In this document: positions 1 to 5,572 of the stretch, in pieces
How the letters are laid out: the number at the start of each line of letters is the position of its first letter
Position numbering within the stretch: the stretch's first letter is position 1
Source: JAWWAH01 sp033721415
GTDB lineage: Bacteria > Patescibacteriota > Minisyncoccia > Spechtbacterales > 2-12-FULL-38-22
Reading direction: 5' to 3'
Length of the DNA: 5,894 nt
Assembly (NCBI GenBank): GCA_033721415.1
Contig: JAWWAH010000050.1
Coordinates: 1 to 5,894 of the forward strand
The notes under the pieces: model-generated
The model's input: only the letters and a program-made list of their open reading frames with translations
What the model was told of the DNA's origin: nothing
Databases searched by the model: none
Translations under genes and position numbers: made by a program

Positions 1-20
1 AGTCAATAAAGTTTTCCACA

Positions 21-91
21 CCCGGAAGTGAAAGTTCAGCTACATCGCTAAAAGCGATGGCGAGCAAGCATGCTGAACTTCTACTTCCGGG
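21..91. repeat. Large imperfect inverted repeat (hairpin) downstream of htpX
   Basis: Two 20-base arms (21-40 and 72-91) are inverted copies. They pair at 18 of 20 positions by Watson-Crick, plus one G-T wobble (30/82) and one A-C mismatch (31/81). The 31-base loop carries its own perfect 7-bp hairpin (43-49 with 53-59, loop AAA) and a short AGCATGCT palindrome at 67-74 that runs into the right arm. The arms begin and end in CCCGG/CCGGG and are clearly more GC-rich than the surrounding DNA. No T-run follows on either strand, so it is not a standard intrinsic terminator. It lies 24 bases past the htpX stop, so the htpX transcript could include it. It could be a dispersed palindromic repeat, a structured RNA or a 3' mRNA-stabilising element. 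The structure is clear but its role is unknown. Confidence 0.8.
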
Positions 92-115
92 CACAGGATA
101 TAGCTTTAATACAAA

Positions 116-1030
116 TTACCCCATATCCCGCAACGCTTTTAATCTTTCTTCTACTGGCGGATGTGTTGAAAATATTTTTACGAAAAAACTTGTTTTTTCT
201 TTTTTACTATCTGCCTTAAGCGGGTTCTCGAAAAATAAATGGGCAGTAGCATTATTAGCAAAGCGCATTTTAGCACTATCTTGTGATATTTTCTCTAAAG
301 CACTCGCAAGGCCTTCTGGGTACCTAGTAAGAAGTGCACCGGAAGCATCAGCTAGAAATTCGCGCTTTCTAGACACAGCAAGTCTCAATAGCGTAGCTAT
401 TATAGGTGCAAGGACCATAAATATAAGCCCTATAGCCATTAATGCTCCTCCTCCTTTGTCATTGTTGTTTCTTCTTCCTCCTCCCCATATTAGAGATCGC
501 ATAAATATGTCGGAAACATATATTATCACGCCAGCAAGCACAACAACTACCGTTGAAACCAACATGTCTCTATTTCCTATATGAGACATTTCATGCGCCA
601 AAACACCCTCTATCTCTGAATGATTAAGCCGCTCTACTAGACCCGTGGTAACAGCAACTATGGCGTGCTCGGGGTTGCGTCCAGTAGCAAAGGCATTCAT
701 TGCTTGAGTTTCCATTACATACAAACGAGGCTTGGGTAGCCCAGCCGTTATAGCAAGATTTTCTACTATATTGTGGATGTCTTCAAACTTCCCGTTATCA
801 TTATCGGGCATTGGTTTTGCGCGAGTCATCGCCAAAACAAGCTTGTCACTCCACCAGTAGCTACCTACGCTCATTAATGTGCTAAAAAATATAGCAATAA
901 TAAGTATGCCTTGATCTCCATAATACAAACTCAAAAACCAGCCAATACCCATAATCAAGAGCAAAAACACGGTTATTATTAACCATGTTTTGCGTATATT
1001 TGCATCTTTATGTGTGTAAAGAGTGGCCAT
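116..1030 (-). CDS. htpX: HtpX-like membrane zinc metalloprotease (M48 family)
   Basis: This 304-residue protein has the usual size of HtpX, an inner-membrane zinc endopeptidase that degrades misfolded membrane proteins. The sequence shows two N-terminal hydrophobic segments (about 15-33 and 40-56) and a NAFATG motif at 112-117. The zinc site HEMSH lies at 146-150, with H146 and H150 as ligands and E147 as the catalytic base. Two further hydrophobic segments follow (about 157-175 and 195-217). The SRKREFLAD motif at 220-228 supplies E224 as the probable third zinc ligand, and the family-typical STHPPVEERLKAL lies near the C-terminus. The ATG start lies 17 bases after the lemA stop, so the two genes are probably cotranscribed. 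No strong Shine-Dalgarno is visible. The family assignment is firm. The protease targets and any functional link to LemA are inferred from family knowledge. Confidence 0.95.
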   Translation of the reverse strand: MATLYTHKDANIRKTWLIITVFLLLIMGIGWFLSLYYGDQGILIIAIFFSTLMSVGSYWWSDKLVLAMTRAKPMPDNDNGKFEDIHNIVENLAITAGLPKPRLYVMETQAMNAFATGRNPEHAIVAVTTGLVERLNHSEIEGVLAHEMSHIGNRDMLVSTVVVVLAGVIIYVSDIFMRSLIWGGGRRNNNDKGGGALMAIGLIFMVLAPIIATLLRLAVSRKREFLADASGALLTRYPEGLASALEKISQDSAKMRFANNATAHLFFENPLKADSKKEKTSFFVKIFSTHPPVEERLKALRDMG

Positions 1031-1047
1031 CTTGTATTAATGTCTAC

Positions 1048-1593
1048 TTAAAATTCTACGTCAGGAACATCTCTCTCCTCTTCTACTTCTATCTTGAATA
1101 AATCTTCTCTCTGGAAGCCAAACATGCCTGCAACAATATTAGTTGGGACTTGTTCAGTAGCAGTATTATACTCTCGTACATTTGAGTTATAAAACCTACG
1201 AGCAGCCTGTATCTTGTTTTCTGTATCGCTTAACTCTCTTTGAAGTTCCATAAAGTTTTGCGATGCCTTTAAGTCAGGATAGTTTTCAGATACAGCAAAC
1301 AAGCTTTTTAAAGCATCAGAAAGCATGTTTTCTCCTTTTTCTAGGTCTTCCCTGTTATCTGCACTCATAACAGCGGCACGCGCTTTAGTAACGTTTTCTA
1401 GAACCTCGCGCTCATGAGTCATGTATCCTTTTACGGTGTCTACAAGATTAGGTATAAGATCATGACGACGCTTTAGTTGCACATCTATGTCAGCCCAAGC
1501 TTCCTGTACCCTATTTCGCATTCGTACAAGTTTGTTGTACATAAATACAAAAGCCAGAACAGCGAGAACTAATAATATAATTATTATTTCCAT
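1048..1593 (-). CDS. lemA: LemA family membrane-anchored protein
   Basis: This 181-residue protein has the normal length for LemA. A single hydrophobic N-terminal segment (about 2-18) is followed by a mostly helical, charged domain. The family hallmarks are RRHDLIPNLV at 42-51 and a region around 126-144 containing ENKIQAARRFYN and VREYN. LemA proteins are thought to expose a helical-bundle domain from the membrane; their biochemical role is not settled. The gene precedes htpX with a 17-base gap, an arrangement seen in many bacteria and the basis for suspecting a joint envelope-stress role. The ATG start is followed directly by the membrane segment. Its leader is almost entirely A/T with no Shine-Dalgarno. 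Transcription probably starts from the TGGTATAAT element at 1638-1646. Confidence 0.95.
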   Translation of the reverse strand: MEIIIILLVLAVLAFVFMYNKLVRMRNRVQEAWADIDVQLKRRHDLIPNLVDTVKGYMTHEREVLENVTKARAAVMSADNREDLEKGENMLSDALKSLFAVSENYPDLKASQNFMELQRELSDTENKIQAARRFYNSNVREYNTATEQVPTNIVAGMFGFQREDLFKIEVEEERDVPDVEF

Positions 1594-1637
1594 AATATTG
1601 ATATTAATTGTATATAAATTATAAACTTACATTTTTA

Positions 1638-1666
1638 ATTATACCATGAAAAAACAGCGTGGTGAA
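1638..1666 (-). promoter_or_regulatory. Putative lemA-htpX promoter with extended -10
   Basis: Read on the minus strand, TATAAT (1638-1643) is preceded by TGG, giving the extended -10 TGGTATAAT. A weak -35 (TTCACC, 1661-1666) lies 17 bases upstream. The -10 is about 45 bases before the lemA ATG. The -35 falls in the loop and inner stem of the groESL terminator, so the two signals share DNA. The -10 match is strong and the -35 match is poor. Confidence 0.55.
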
Positions 1667-1679
1667 CCACGCTGTTTTT
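1649..1679 (-). terminator. Intrinsic terminator of groES-groEL
   Basis: A perfect GC-rich stem (CAGCGTGG/CCACGCTG, 1655-1662 with 1667-1674, tetraloop at 1663-1666) is extended by A/T pairs on both sides. On the minus strand it is followed by a run of six T (1654-1649). It starts about 19 bases after the groEL stop codon. The flanking A- and T-runs are symmetric, so it could also stop plus-strand transcription, but no plus-strand gene reads into it. Confidence 0.93.
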
Positions 1680-1697
1680 CTGGAAGTACAAAAAATT

Positions 1698-3350
1698 CTA
1701 CATCATGCCTGGCATTCCTCCGGGCATTCCTCCTGGCATTCCTCCTCCTGGAGCGCCAGAATCTTTGTCATCCTCTGGTTCGTCTGTGATTGCAGCTTCT
1801 GTGGTAAGAAGCATTCCTGTAGCCGATGCAGCATTTTGCAGTGCAGAACGAGTAACTTTAGCTGGGTCTATAACTCCTTCTTTGCGTAAATCTCCATACT
1901 TCATAGTTTTGAAGTTATATCCATAATAATCATCGTTCTTCTTAACTTCGTTTACAACTACGCCAGTGTCTAATCCTGCATTTTCAGCAAGCTGGCGGAG
2001 GGGGGCAAATAATGCTCGATGTAATATCTCAACACCAACTTGTTCATCTTCATCACTAGCTTTAAATTTTTCAAGCACTTTAGCTACTCGAACTAAAGCA
2101 ACACCACCTCCAGGAACTATTCCTTCTTCCAAAGCAGCTCGAGTTGCAGATAAAGCATCTTCAAGTTTTTGCTGCTTTTGCTTTTGTTCGACTTCGGTAG
2201 CTGCACCTACTCTTATAACAGCAACCCCTCCAGATAGTTTAGCTAGGCGTTCATGTAATTTTTCCTTATCAAAATCTGATTCAGAAGCATTTATAGCAGC
2301 TTTTATCTGACTAGTTCTTTTCTCTATAGCTGCCTTTGTTCCGCTTCCGCCAACAATTGTTGTGTTTTCCTTTGTTGCTATTATTTTATCTGCTTCACCG
2401 AGCATGTTTATGTCTGTTTCTTCAAGCTTCATTCCCTTTTCTTCTGAGATTACCTCACCACCTGTCATAATTGCTATATCTTCAAGCATTTCTTTTCTGC
2501 GATCACCGAAACCAGGTGCTTTCATAGCAAGGGTATTAAATGTTCCTCTAAGCTTATTTACAACAAGAGTTGCAAGTGCTTCACCTTCGATATCTTCGGC
2601 AATAATAACAAGTTCCTTCTTCCCACTTTGAGCAACTTTTTCAAGTAATGGCACTATTTCGTTAAGTGCGGATAACTTTTTATCGGTAACTAAAATATAG
2701 GGCTTTTCATAAACTGCCTCCATTCGATCTGTGTCTGTAATCATATATGGAGATATATAACCTCTATCAAATTGCATACCTTCAACCAATTCTTTACTCA
2801 AACCGAATGTTTGAGACTCTTCAACTGTTATAACGCCGTCTTTTCCAACTTCTGCTATAACTTCGGCTATAATATTTCCCATTTCTTCGTCATCGGCTGA
2901 TATGGTAGCTACCTGCGCCACTTCTTCTTTGTCCTCTGATACTTTTTCTGCAAGCTTTGCAAGTTCATCGATGCATTCTTCTACTGCCTGGTCTATTCCT
3001 CGCTTAATTGCACGAGGGTTTGCGCCAGCAGCTAGGTTCTTTAGACCTTCGTTAATAATAGCTTGCGCAAGTATTGTGGCTGTTGTTGTTCCGTCTCCTG
3101 CAACATCGTTTGTTTGATTTGCAACATCTTTAACAAGCTCTGCGCCCATATTTTCAATCTTATCCTTTAAATCTATCTCTTTTGCTATTGTCACTCCGTC
3201 GTTAGTAACCATAGGAGCGCCATAGCCTTTATCTATAAGCACATTACGACCCTTAGGCCCTAATGTGACACGCACAGCATCAGCAAGGCTATTAACACCT
3301 TTTTGAAGCTTTTCTCGTGCGTCTCGACTAAATAAAATTTCTTTTGGCAT
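1698..3350 (-). CDS. groEL: Chaperonin GroEL (60 kDa, Hsp60)
   Basis: GroEL is the ATP-driven double-ring folding chamber of the cytosol and works with the GroES lid. The 550-residue length is typical. Equatorial ATP-site motifs are intact: LGPKG (30-34), NDGVT with D51, GDGTTT (85-90, D86) and D398 in LEDALSATRAA, the position of the E. coli catalytic aspartate. GIVPGGGVAL lies at 410-419. The apical domain keeps most hydrophobic substrate-binding positions (Y198, Y202, L236, L259, V263, V264). The usual Phe after the second Tyr is Met203. The C-terminus is a flexible GGM-type tail (about 535-550). The gene follows groES by 28 bases with no obvious Shine-Dalgarno, so translation may depend on coupling or on an unstructured leader. 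It stops with TAG, whereas the other complete genes here stop with TAA. Confidence 0.99.
   Translation of the reverse strand: MPKEILFSRDAREKLQKGVNSLADAVRVTLGPKGRNVLIDKGYGAPMVTNDGVTIAKEIDLKDKIENMGAELVKDVANQTNDVAGDGTTTATILAQAIINEGLKNLAAGANPRAIKRGIDQAVEECIDELAKLAEKVSEDKEEVAQVATISADDEEMGNIIAEVIAEVGKDGVITVEESQTFGLSKELVEGMQFDRGYISPYMITDTDRMEAVYEKPYILVTDKKLSALNEIVPLLEKVAQSGKKELVIIAEDIEGEALATLVVNKLRGTFNTLAMKAPGFGDRRKEMLEDIAIMTGGEVISEEKGMKLEETDINMLGEADKIIATKENTTIVGGSGTKAAIEKRTSQIKAAINASESDFDKEKLHERLAKLSGGVAVIRVGAATEVEQKQKQQKLEDALSATRAALEEGIVPGGGVALVRVAKVLEKFKASDEDEQVGVEILHRALFAPLRQLAENAGLDTGVVVNEVKKNDDYYGYNFKTMKYGDLRKEGVIDPAKVTRSALQNAASATGMLLTTEAAITDEPEDDKDSGAPGGGMPGGMPGGMPGMM
1711..1746 (-). repeat. 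Three 12-bp tandem repeats coding the GroEL GGMP tail
   Basis: Three consecutive units of GGCATTCCTCC(G/T) on the plus strand encode the repeated Gly-Gly-Met-Pro tail of GroEL. The second and third units are identical and the first differs only in its last base. Such a repeat could expand or contract by slippage without shifting the frame. Confidence 0.9.
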
Positions 3351-3360
3351 AGTACTGTAT

Positions 3361-3375
3361 TTAAACTAAGTTTAA
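3361..3375. repeat. 15-bp palindrome in the groES-groEL gap
   Basis: TTAAACT-A-AGTTTAA is a perfect 7-bp inverted repeat with one central base, lying between the groES stop and the groEL start. It is A/T-rich, too tight to fold as an RNA hairpin, and has no T-run. It may be chance in AT-rich DNA or a small operator-like site. Confidence 0.4.
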
Positions 3376-3378
3376 TTA

Positions 3379-3678
3379 TTATTCTAAAATAGCAAGAATA
3401 TCTTCCTCTCTTGCTACGAGGTATTCTTTATCGTTGATTCTAATCTCATTTGGACCATACTTTGAAAACAATACTGTATCGCCCTTCTTAACTTCAAGTG
3501 GCACACGCTTTCCACTCTTGCCCCGCTTGCCAGGACCAACAGCAACAATGGTGCCCTGTTCAGGACGCTTTTTATCTGCTGTTTGCGGAATAACAATCCC
3601 ACTTTCTGTTTTTTCCTCTGGAGATTGAGGCTCTATAATAACCTGGTCTCTAAGAGGTTTTATTCTTAAATTAGCCAT
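3379..3678 (-). CDS. groES: Co-chaperonin GroES (10 kDa)
   Basis: GroES forms the seven-subunit lid of the GroEL chamber. From the ATG at 3678 the protein has 99 residues, the normal size, and begins with the family-typical MANLRIKPLRDQVIIEP. The mobile loop (about 17-36) contains GIVI at 27-30, the hydrophobic contact to GroEL. VAVGPG lies at 45-50, and the KKGDTVLFSKYG block (64-75) and LVAREEDILAI end (88-98) are standard. The frame stays open upstream to an ATG at 3702 and a TTG at 3744. Those starts add a tail not expected in GroES, and the TTG lies almost at the predicted transcription start, so 3678 is preferred. No clear Shine-Dalgarno precedes it. It is the first gene of the CIRCE-controlled operon. 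Confidence 0.97.
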   Translation of the reverse strand: MANLRIKPLRDQVIIEPQSPEEKTESGIVIPQTADKKRPEQGTIVAVGPGKRGKSGKRVPLEVKKGDTVLFSKYGPNEIRINDKEYLVAREEDILAILE

Positions 3679-3730
3679 TTTACTTATTTTACCAACACTC
3701 ATATGAGTTAATGATGTGCTAGTTGATTTA

Positions 3731-3779
3731 ATTATACCTTCCAATTACTTATTTTATTAAAATAGCACTCTTATGTCAA
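3731..3779 (-). promoter_or_regulatory. groESL promoter region
   Basis: On the minus strand, a perfect -35 TTGACA (3774-3779) is followed after 17 bases by TAAAAT (3751-3756), a near-consensus vegetative promoter. Transcription would start near 3744, leaving a leader of about 65 bases before the groES ATG. A second -10-like TATAAT lies at 3731-3736, with a weak TTAATA 18 bases upstream. The first pair is much the better match. The -35 lies inside the CIRCE spacer, so repressor binding should block RNA polymerase directly. Confidence 0.75.
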
Positions 3780-3788
3780 GAGTGCTAA
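3762..3788. promoter_or_regulatory. CIRCE operator (HrcA binding site)
   Basis: The sequence ATAGCACTC, nine spacer bases, then GAGTGCTAA matches the CIRCE consensus TTAGCACTC-N9-GAGTGCTAA at 17 of 18 arm positions. CIRCE is the operator for the heat-shock repressor HrcA and typically precedes groESL or dnaK operons. Its place just upstream of groES implies that the genome encodes HrcA elsewhere and that groESL is derepressed on heat or unfolded-protein stress. hrcA itself is not in this window. Confidence 0.97.
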
Positions 3789-3817
3789 TAATCCACGGAG
3801 GCAAACATAGTGCACCA

Positions 3818-3841
3818 AAAAACCCTCGAAAGAGGGTTTTT
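3818..3841 (-). terminator. Intrinsic terminator after the response regulator gene
   Basis: The stem AACCCTC/GAGGGTT with a four-base loop (3828-3831) is flanked by A- and T-runs, so on the minus strand it ends in six T. It lies about 22 bases after the regulator stop codon and some 30 bases before the CIRCE element, insulating groESL from the unit upstream. Because of its symmetry it could work in both directions. Confidence 0.88.
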
Positions 3842-3863
3842 ATTTCTGTTCAACTATAGAGCT

Positions 3864-4256
3864 TTACGCATCTACTGCTAATTTAGACTTTACTCTTTCA
3901 ACAACCTCATCAAGGTTCATATTACTCTTGACTAAGTATTCTTGCACACCAAGCTCAGTTGCTTGGCTAACCTTTTCTATATCATTTCCAAGATTGGTAA
4001 GCATTATTACTGGAAGATCCTTGCCTTCAGGATCTTGGCGTAATTTCTCAAGAACAGTTATCCCGTTCATGTTCGGCATAACTATATCTAGTAATATCAA
4101 ATTGGGTTTATTGGCTAAAGCCATTTCTAGACCCTGTTCTCCATCATTAGCTCTTAGTACATTAAAGCCCTCAGCCTCAAGCCTGTCCCCTAAAAGCAAT
4201 GACAATGTTTCATCATCCTCTACAACCAATATTGTTAAATCTGCTGCAGCTGCCAT
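3864..4256 (-). CDS. Stand-alone receiver-domain response regulator (CheY-like)
   Basis: The 130-residue protein is a single receiver domain with no DNA-binding or enzymatic output. Phosphotransfer residues are complete: acidic pocket E13/D14/D15, phospho-acceptor D57 in LLDIVMP, T87 in MLTN, and K110 in LVKS. Y107 sits at the aromatic switch position. Such proteins act by protein-protein contact after phosphorylation by a histidine kinase, but no kinase is present here. The gene starts 15 bases after the VKOR stop, which suggests cotranscription with the disulfide genes. A TGGTATACT element inside the VKOR end may give it a promoter of its own. The N-terminal MAAAAD stretch is short and not a domain. 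Domain identity is firm. Pathway and partner are unknown, and a role in envelope redox stress is only a guess from position. Confidence 0.93.
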   Translation of the reverse strand: MAAAADLTILVVEDDETLSLLLGDRLEAEGFNVLRANDGEQGLEMALANKPNLILLDIVMPNMNGITVLEKLRQDPEGKDLPVIMLTNLGNDIEKVSQATELGVQEYLVKSNMNLDEVVERVKSKLAVDA

Positions 4257-4271
4257 AAAAAATTTAAATGA

Positions 4272-4739
4272 TTAATTATCTTTAGTATACCAAAAAATTT
4301 TTACCATGCCTAGGAAAATAATCAATGATGAAATATCTGCAGTCAAGCAATAGATACAAAAGGCGTTTAGTATAAAGGCTTGTATTGCTAATAAGGTTAA
4401 AGCAATTCCCGCACCTGGAATTGTCCACAATAGTGCGAGCTTTAAATATAACTCTTTCTTAGAATCCAAGTAAGCTACAAAGAAAATAATCAATGCCAAG
4501 AAGTATGGAACTCCAAAAATAGCTACTGGTATTCCCATCACGACTGAATACTCACTTGTGGTAACGACCTCGCATCCAGAAACAAGCGAACATGGCGGTA
4601 CGCTACCTGTGTAGTGTTCTGCCGCAAGATAGGCAGAAACAAGTAAGCTAGCAAAGCTAAGTATTAAGAATACCGCTATCAGTGCTTTACTCGGATGACT
4701 TGCTAAGTTCTTCTTCAATAAGTGTTTTAAATCCTTCAT
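4272..4739 (-). CDS. VKOR family quinone-linked disulfide oxidoreductase
   Basis: Bacterial VKOR homologues reoxidise DsbA-like proteins and pass electrons to quinones, replacing DsbB. The 155-residue protein is hydrophobic with four likely membrane segments (about 18-40, 74-91, 99-124 and 127-150). It keeps the family cysteines: the loop pair C50 and C56, and the active-site C128-I-Y-C131. S65 and the following GIPVAIFGVPYF block (69-80) are also typical. There is no fused thioredoxin domain; the partner is the separate gene just upstream. The ATG lies inside the 3' end of that gene, overlapping it by 53 bases in another frame, so translational coupling is likely. An AGGA lies only one base before the ATG, closer than a normal Shine-Dalgarno. 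Family assignment is strong; which quinone it uses cannot be read from sequence. Confidence 0.93.
   Translation of the reverse strand: MKDLKHLLKKNLASHPSKALIAVFLILSFASLLVSAYLAAEHYTGSVPPCSLVSGCEVVTTSEYSVVMGIPVAIFGVPYFLALIIFFVAYLDSKKELYLKLALLWTIPGAGIALTLLAIQAFILNAFCIYCLTADISSLIIFLGMVKIFWYTKDN
4284..4292 (-). promoter_or_regulatory. Possible internal promoter for the response regulator
   Basis: TGGTATACT on the minus strand matches an extended -10 (TGnTATAAT with one change) about 28 bases before the regulator ATG. It is embedded in the last codons of the VKOR gene (Trp-Tyr-Thr). No good -35 lies at the right distance. It resembles the elements before lemA, groES and dsbA. Confidence 0.4.
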
Positions 4740-5427
4740 ATCCTAAGTTTTGTATCCTTTCCCCGTTTAAGTAAAAGGTTGGTGTTGAGTTTACTCCAGC
4801 CTTAAATCCAGCATTCTGGTCTGAATCAACCGCATCTTTAACTGCATCTGACTTCAAATCTGCTTCAAACTTTTCAATATCTAACTCTAAAAATTCTGCA
4901 TAGGAGATAAATTTATCTTCCGGATTTCTCTCTCTGCTCCAGTCCCTTTGGTTTTCAAAAAGCATATCATGCATTTCCCAGAATTTACCTTGAAGTCCTG
5001 CTGCCTCTGCTGCTTGTGAAGCAAGCTGAGCATTAGGATGTATAGCTTCTAGAGGAAAATGACGTAAAGCTATTTTTAGATCATCCCCAAAATCTTCTGA
5101 TAATCGCTCTAAAGCGGGTTTAGCATCTGCACATGCTGGACATTGGAAATCTGCATATTCTAATATTTCAACAGAAGCTTGTTCGCCTCCTTTGGTCCAA
5201 TCTTCAGCATTTACTTGTTGTGGTGTAGCATTACCTCCACCCTCTGGTTCATTAGAAGCTAAATTAACCATCACAATCAGCGAGCCAATTATAACGACTG
5301 TAAGGCCTATCCACATGCCTATTCTTTTTATTTTTTCAGTTTTTAATTTTTTTTCCTTAGCTTCCATCTTTTCTTTCTTTTTCATTTCGTATTTTTCTTT
5401 TTTTGTAGGTTTCTTATTATTACTCAT
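4687..5427 (-). CDS. Membrane-anchored DsbA-like thiol-disulfide oxidoreductase
   Basis: The 246-residue protein has a lysine-rich N-terminal tail (1-35, 15 Lys), one membrane segment (about 36-56), a Gly/Pro/Asn linker (to about 75) and a DsbA-type thioredoxin fold. The active site is C96-P-A-C99 in YADFQCPAC. The cis-proline loop GVNSTPTFYLNG gives P216, and the intervening helical insert (about 130-205) is typical of the DsbA/thioredoxin_4 family. The fold should lie outside the membrane and oxidise cysteines in exported proteins. It precedes and overlaps the VKOR gene, its expected reoxidation partner. The ATG at 5427 is directly preceded by AAGG, which leaves no normal Shine-Dalgarno spacing. 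Later in-frame Met codons at residues 15 and 21 are possible starts that would shorten the charged tail. An isomerase or reductase role is less likely given the VKOR partner. Confidence 0.93.
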   Translation of the reverse strand: MSNNKKPTKKEKYEMKKKEKMEAKEKKLKTEKIKRIGMWIGLTVVIIGSLIVMVNLASNEPEGGGNATPQQVNAEDWTKGGEQASVEILEYADFQCPACADAKPALERLSEDFGDDLKIALRHFPLEAIHPNAQLASQAAEAAGLQGKFWEMHDMLFENQRDWSRERNPEDKFISYAEFLELDIEKFEADLKSDAVKDAVDSDQNAGFKAGVNSTPTFYLNGERIQNLGYEGFKTLIEEELSKSSE

Positions 5428-5463
5428 CCTTATTTTAAGATTATTAATTTATAAACATATATT

Positions 5464-5471
5464 ATTATACC
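5464..5471 (-). promoter_or_regulatory. Putative -10 of the dsbA-VKOR unit
   Basis: GGTATAAT on the minus strand contains a perfect -10 about 37 bases before the dsbA ATG. Upstream at the -35 distance there is only a T-rich stretch (around 5487-5492), so the promoter is supported mainly by the -10 box and by its similarity to elements before lemA and groES. Confidence 0.5.
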
Positions 5472-5498
5472 TTAAATATAAAATTAAAAAAGCCCCAG

Positions 5499-5528
5499 TT
5501 GCATAATTGCACAAAGGTGCCATATATG
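5499..5528 (+). promoter_or_regulatory. Weak candidate promoter for the dUTPase-like gene
   Basis: TTGCAT (5499-5504) and TATATG (5523-5528) are 18 bases apart and lie about 45 bases before the ATG. Both boxes are imperfect and the region is AT-rich, so this is only a candidate. A short GCAC-AAAG-GTGC inverted repeat (5509-5520) lies between the boxes. The dsbA promoter region is immediately to the left, making 5428-5572 a divergent intergenic region. Confidence 0.25.
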
Positions 5529-5557
5529 ATATTTTTCTTTTAGAACATTATCAAGTC

Positions 5558-5565
5558 AGAAAGGG
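5558..5565 (+). promoter_or_regulatory. Shine-Dalgarno of the dUTPase-like gene
   Basis: AGAAAGGG ends seven bases before the ATG at 5573, an ordinary ribosome-binding spacing. It supports that start and is the only well-placed Shine-Dalgarno recognisable in the window. Confidence 0.65.
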
Positions 5566-5572
5566 TTGTCGT

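Noticed and set aside
12..20. DnaA box (TTTTCCACA)
   Set aside because: It is a single one-mismatch copy with no cluster of boxes and no origin-associated genes nearby.
21..91. tRNA, integron attC site or intrinsic terminator
   Set aside because: The continuous 20-bp stem does not fit a cloverleaf, the ends do not match attC core sites, and no T-run follows on either strand.
57..584. Plus-strand open frame across the hairpin and the htpX 3' half
   Set aside because: It is antisense to the well-supported htpX gene, shows no recognisable family features and begins inside the hairpin.
1705..3117. Several plus-strand open frames opposite groEL
   Set aside because: They are Ser/Pro/Ala-rich low-complexity translations of the antisense strand of groEL, with no ribosome-binding site or family signature.
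3679..3744. N-terminal extension of GroES from a TTG or from the ATG at 3702
   Set aside because: The added residues do not look like GroES, the TTG sits at the predicted transcription start, and MANLRIKPLRDQ is the standard beginning of the family.
116..5427. Alternative genetic code with UGA read as glycine, as in some CPR lineages
   Set aside because: Genes stop at TAA or TAG and no in-frame TGA is needed anywhere. Absence of TGA stops in seven genes is too small a sample to argue recoding.
4272..5427. A frameshifted VKOR-DsbA fusion gene
   Set aside because: The order is DsbA first, both proteins have normal ends, and the overlap is in a different frame, so two separate genes explain the data better.
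5501..5520. Terminator between dsbA and the dUTPase-like gene
   Set aside because: The GCAC/GTGC stem is only four pairs and the T-run on the minus strand is separated from it. No gene would be terminated there, since the flanking genes diverge.
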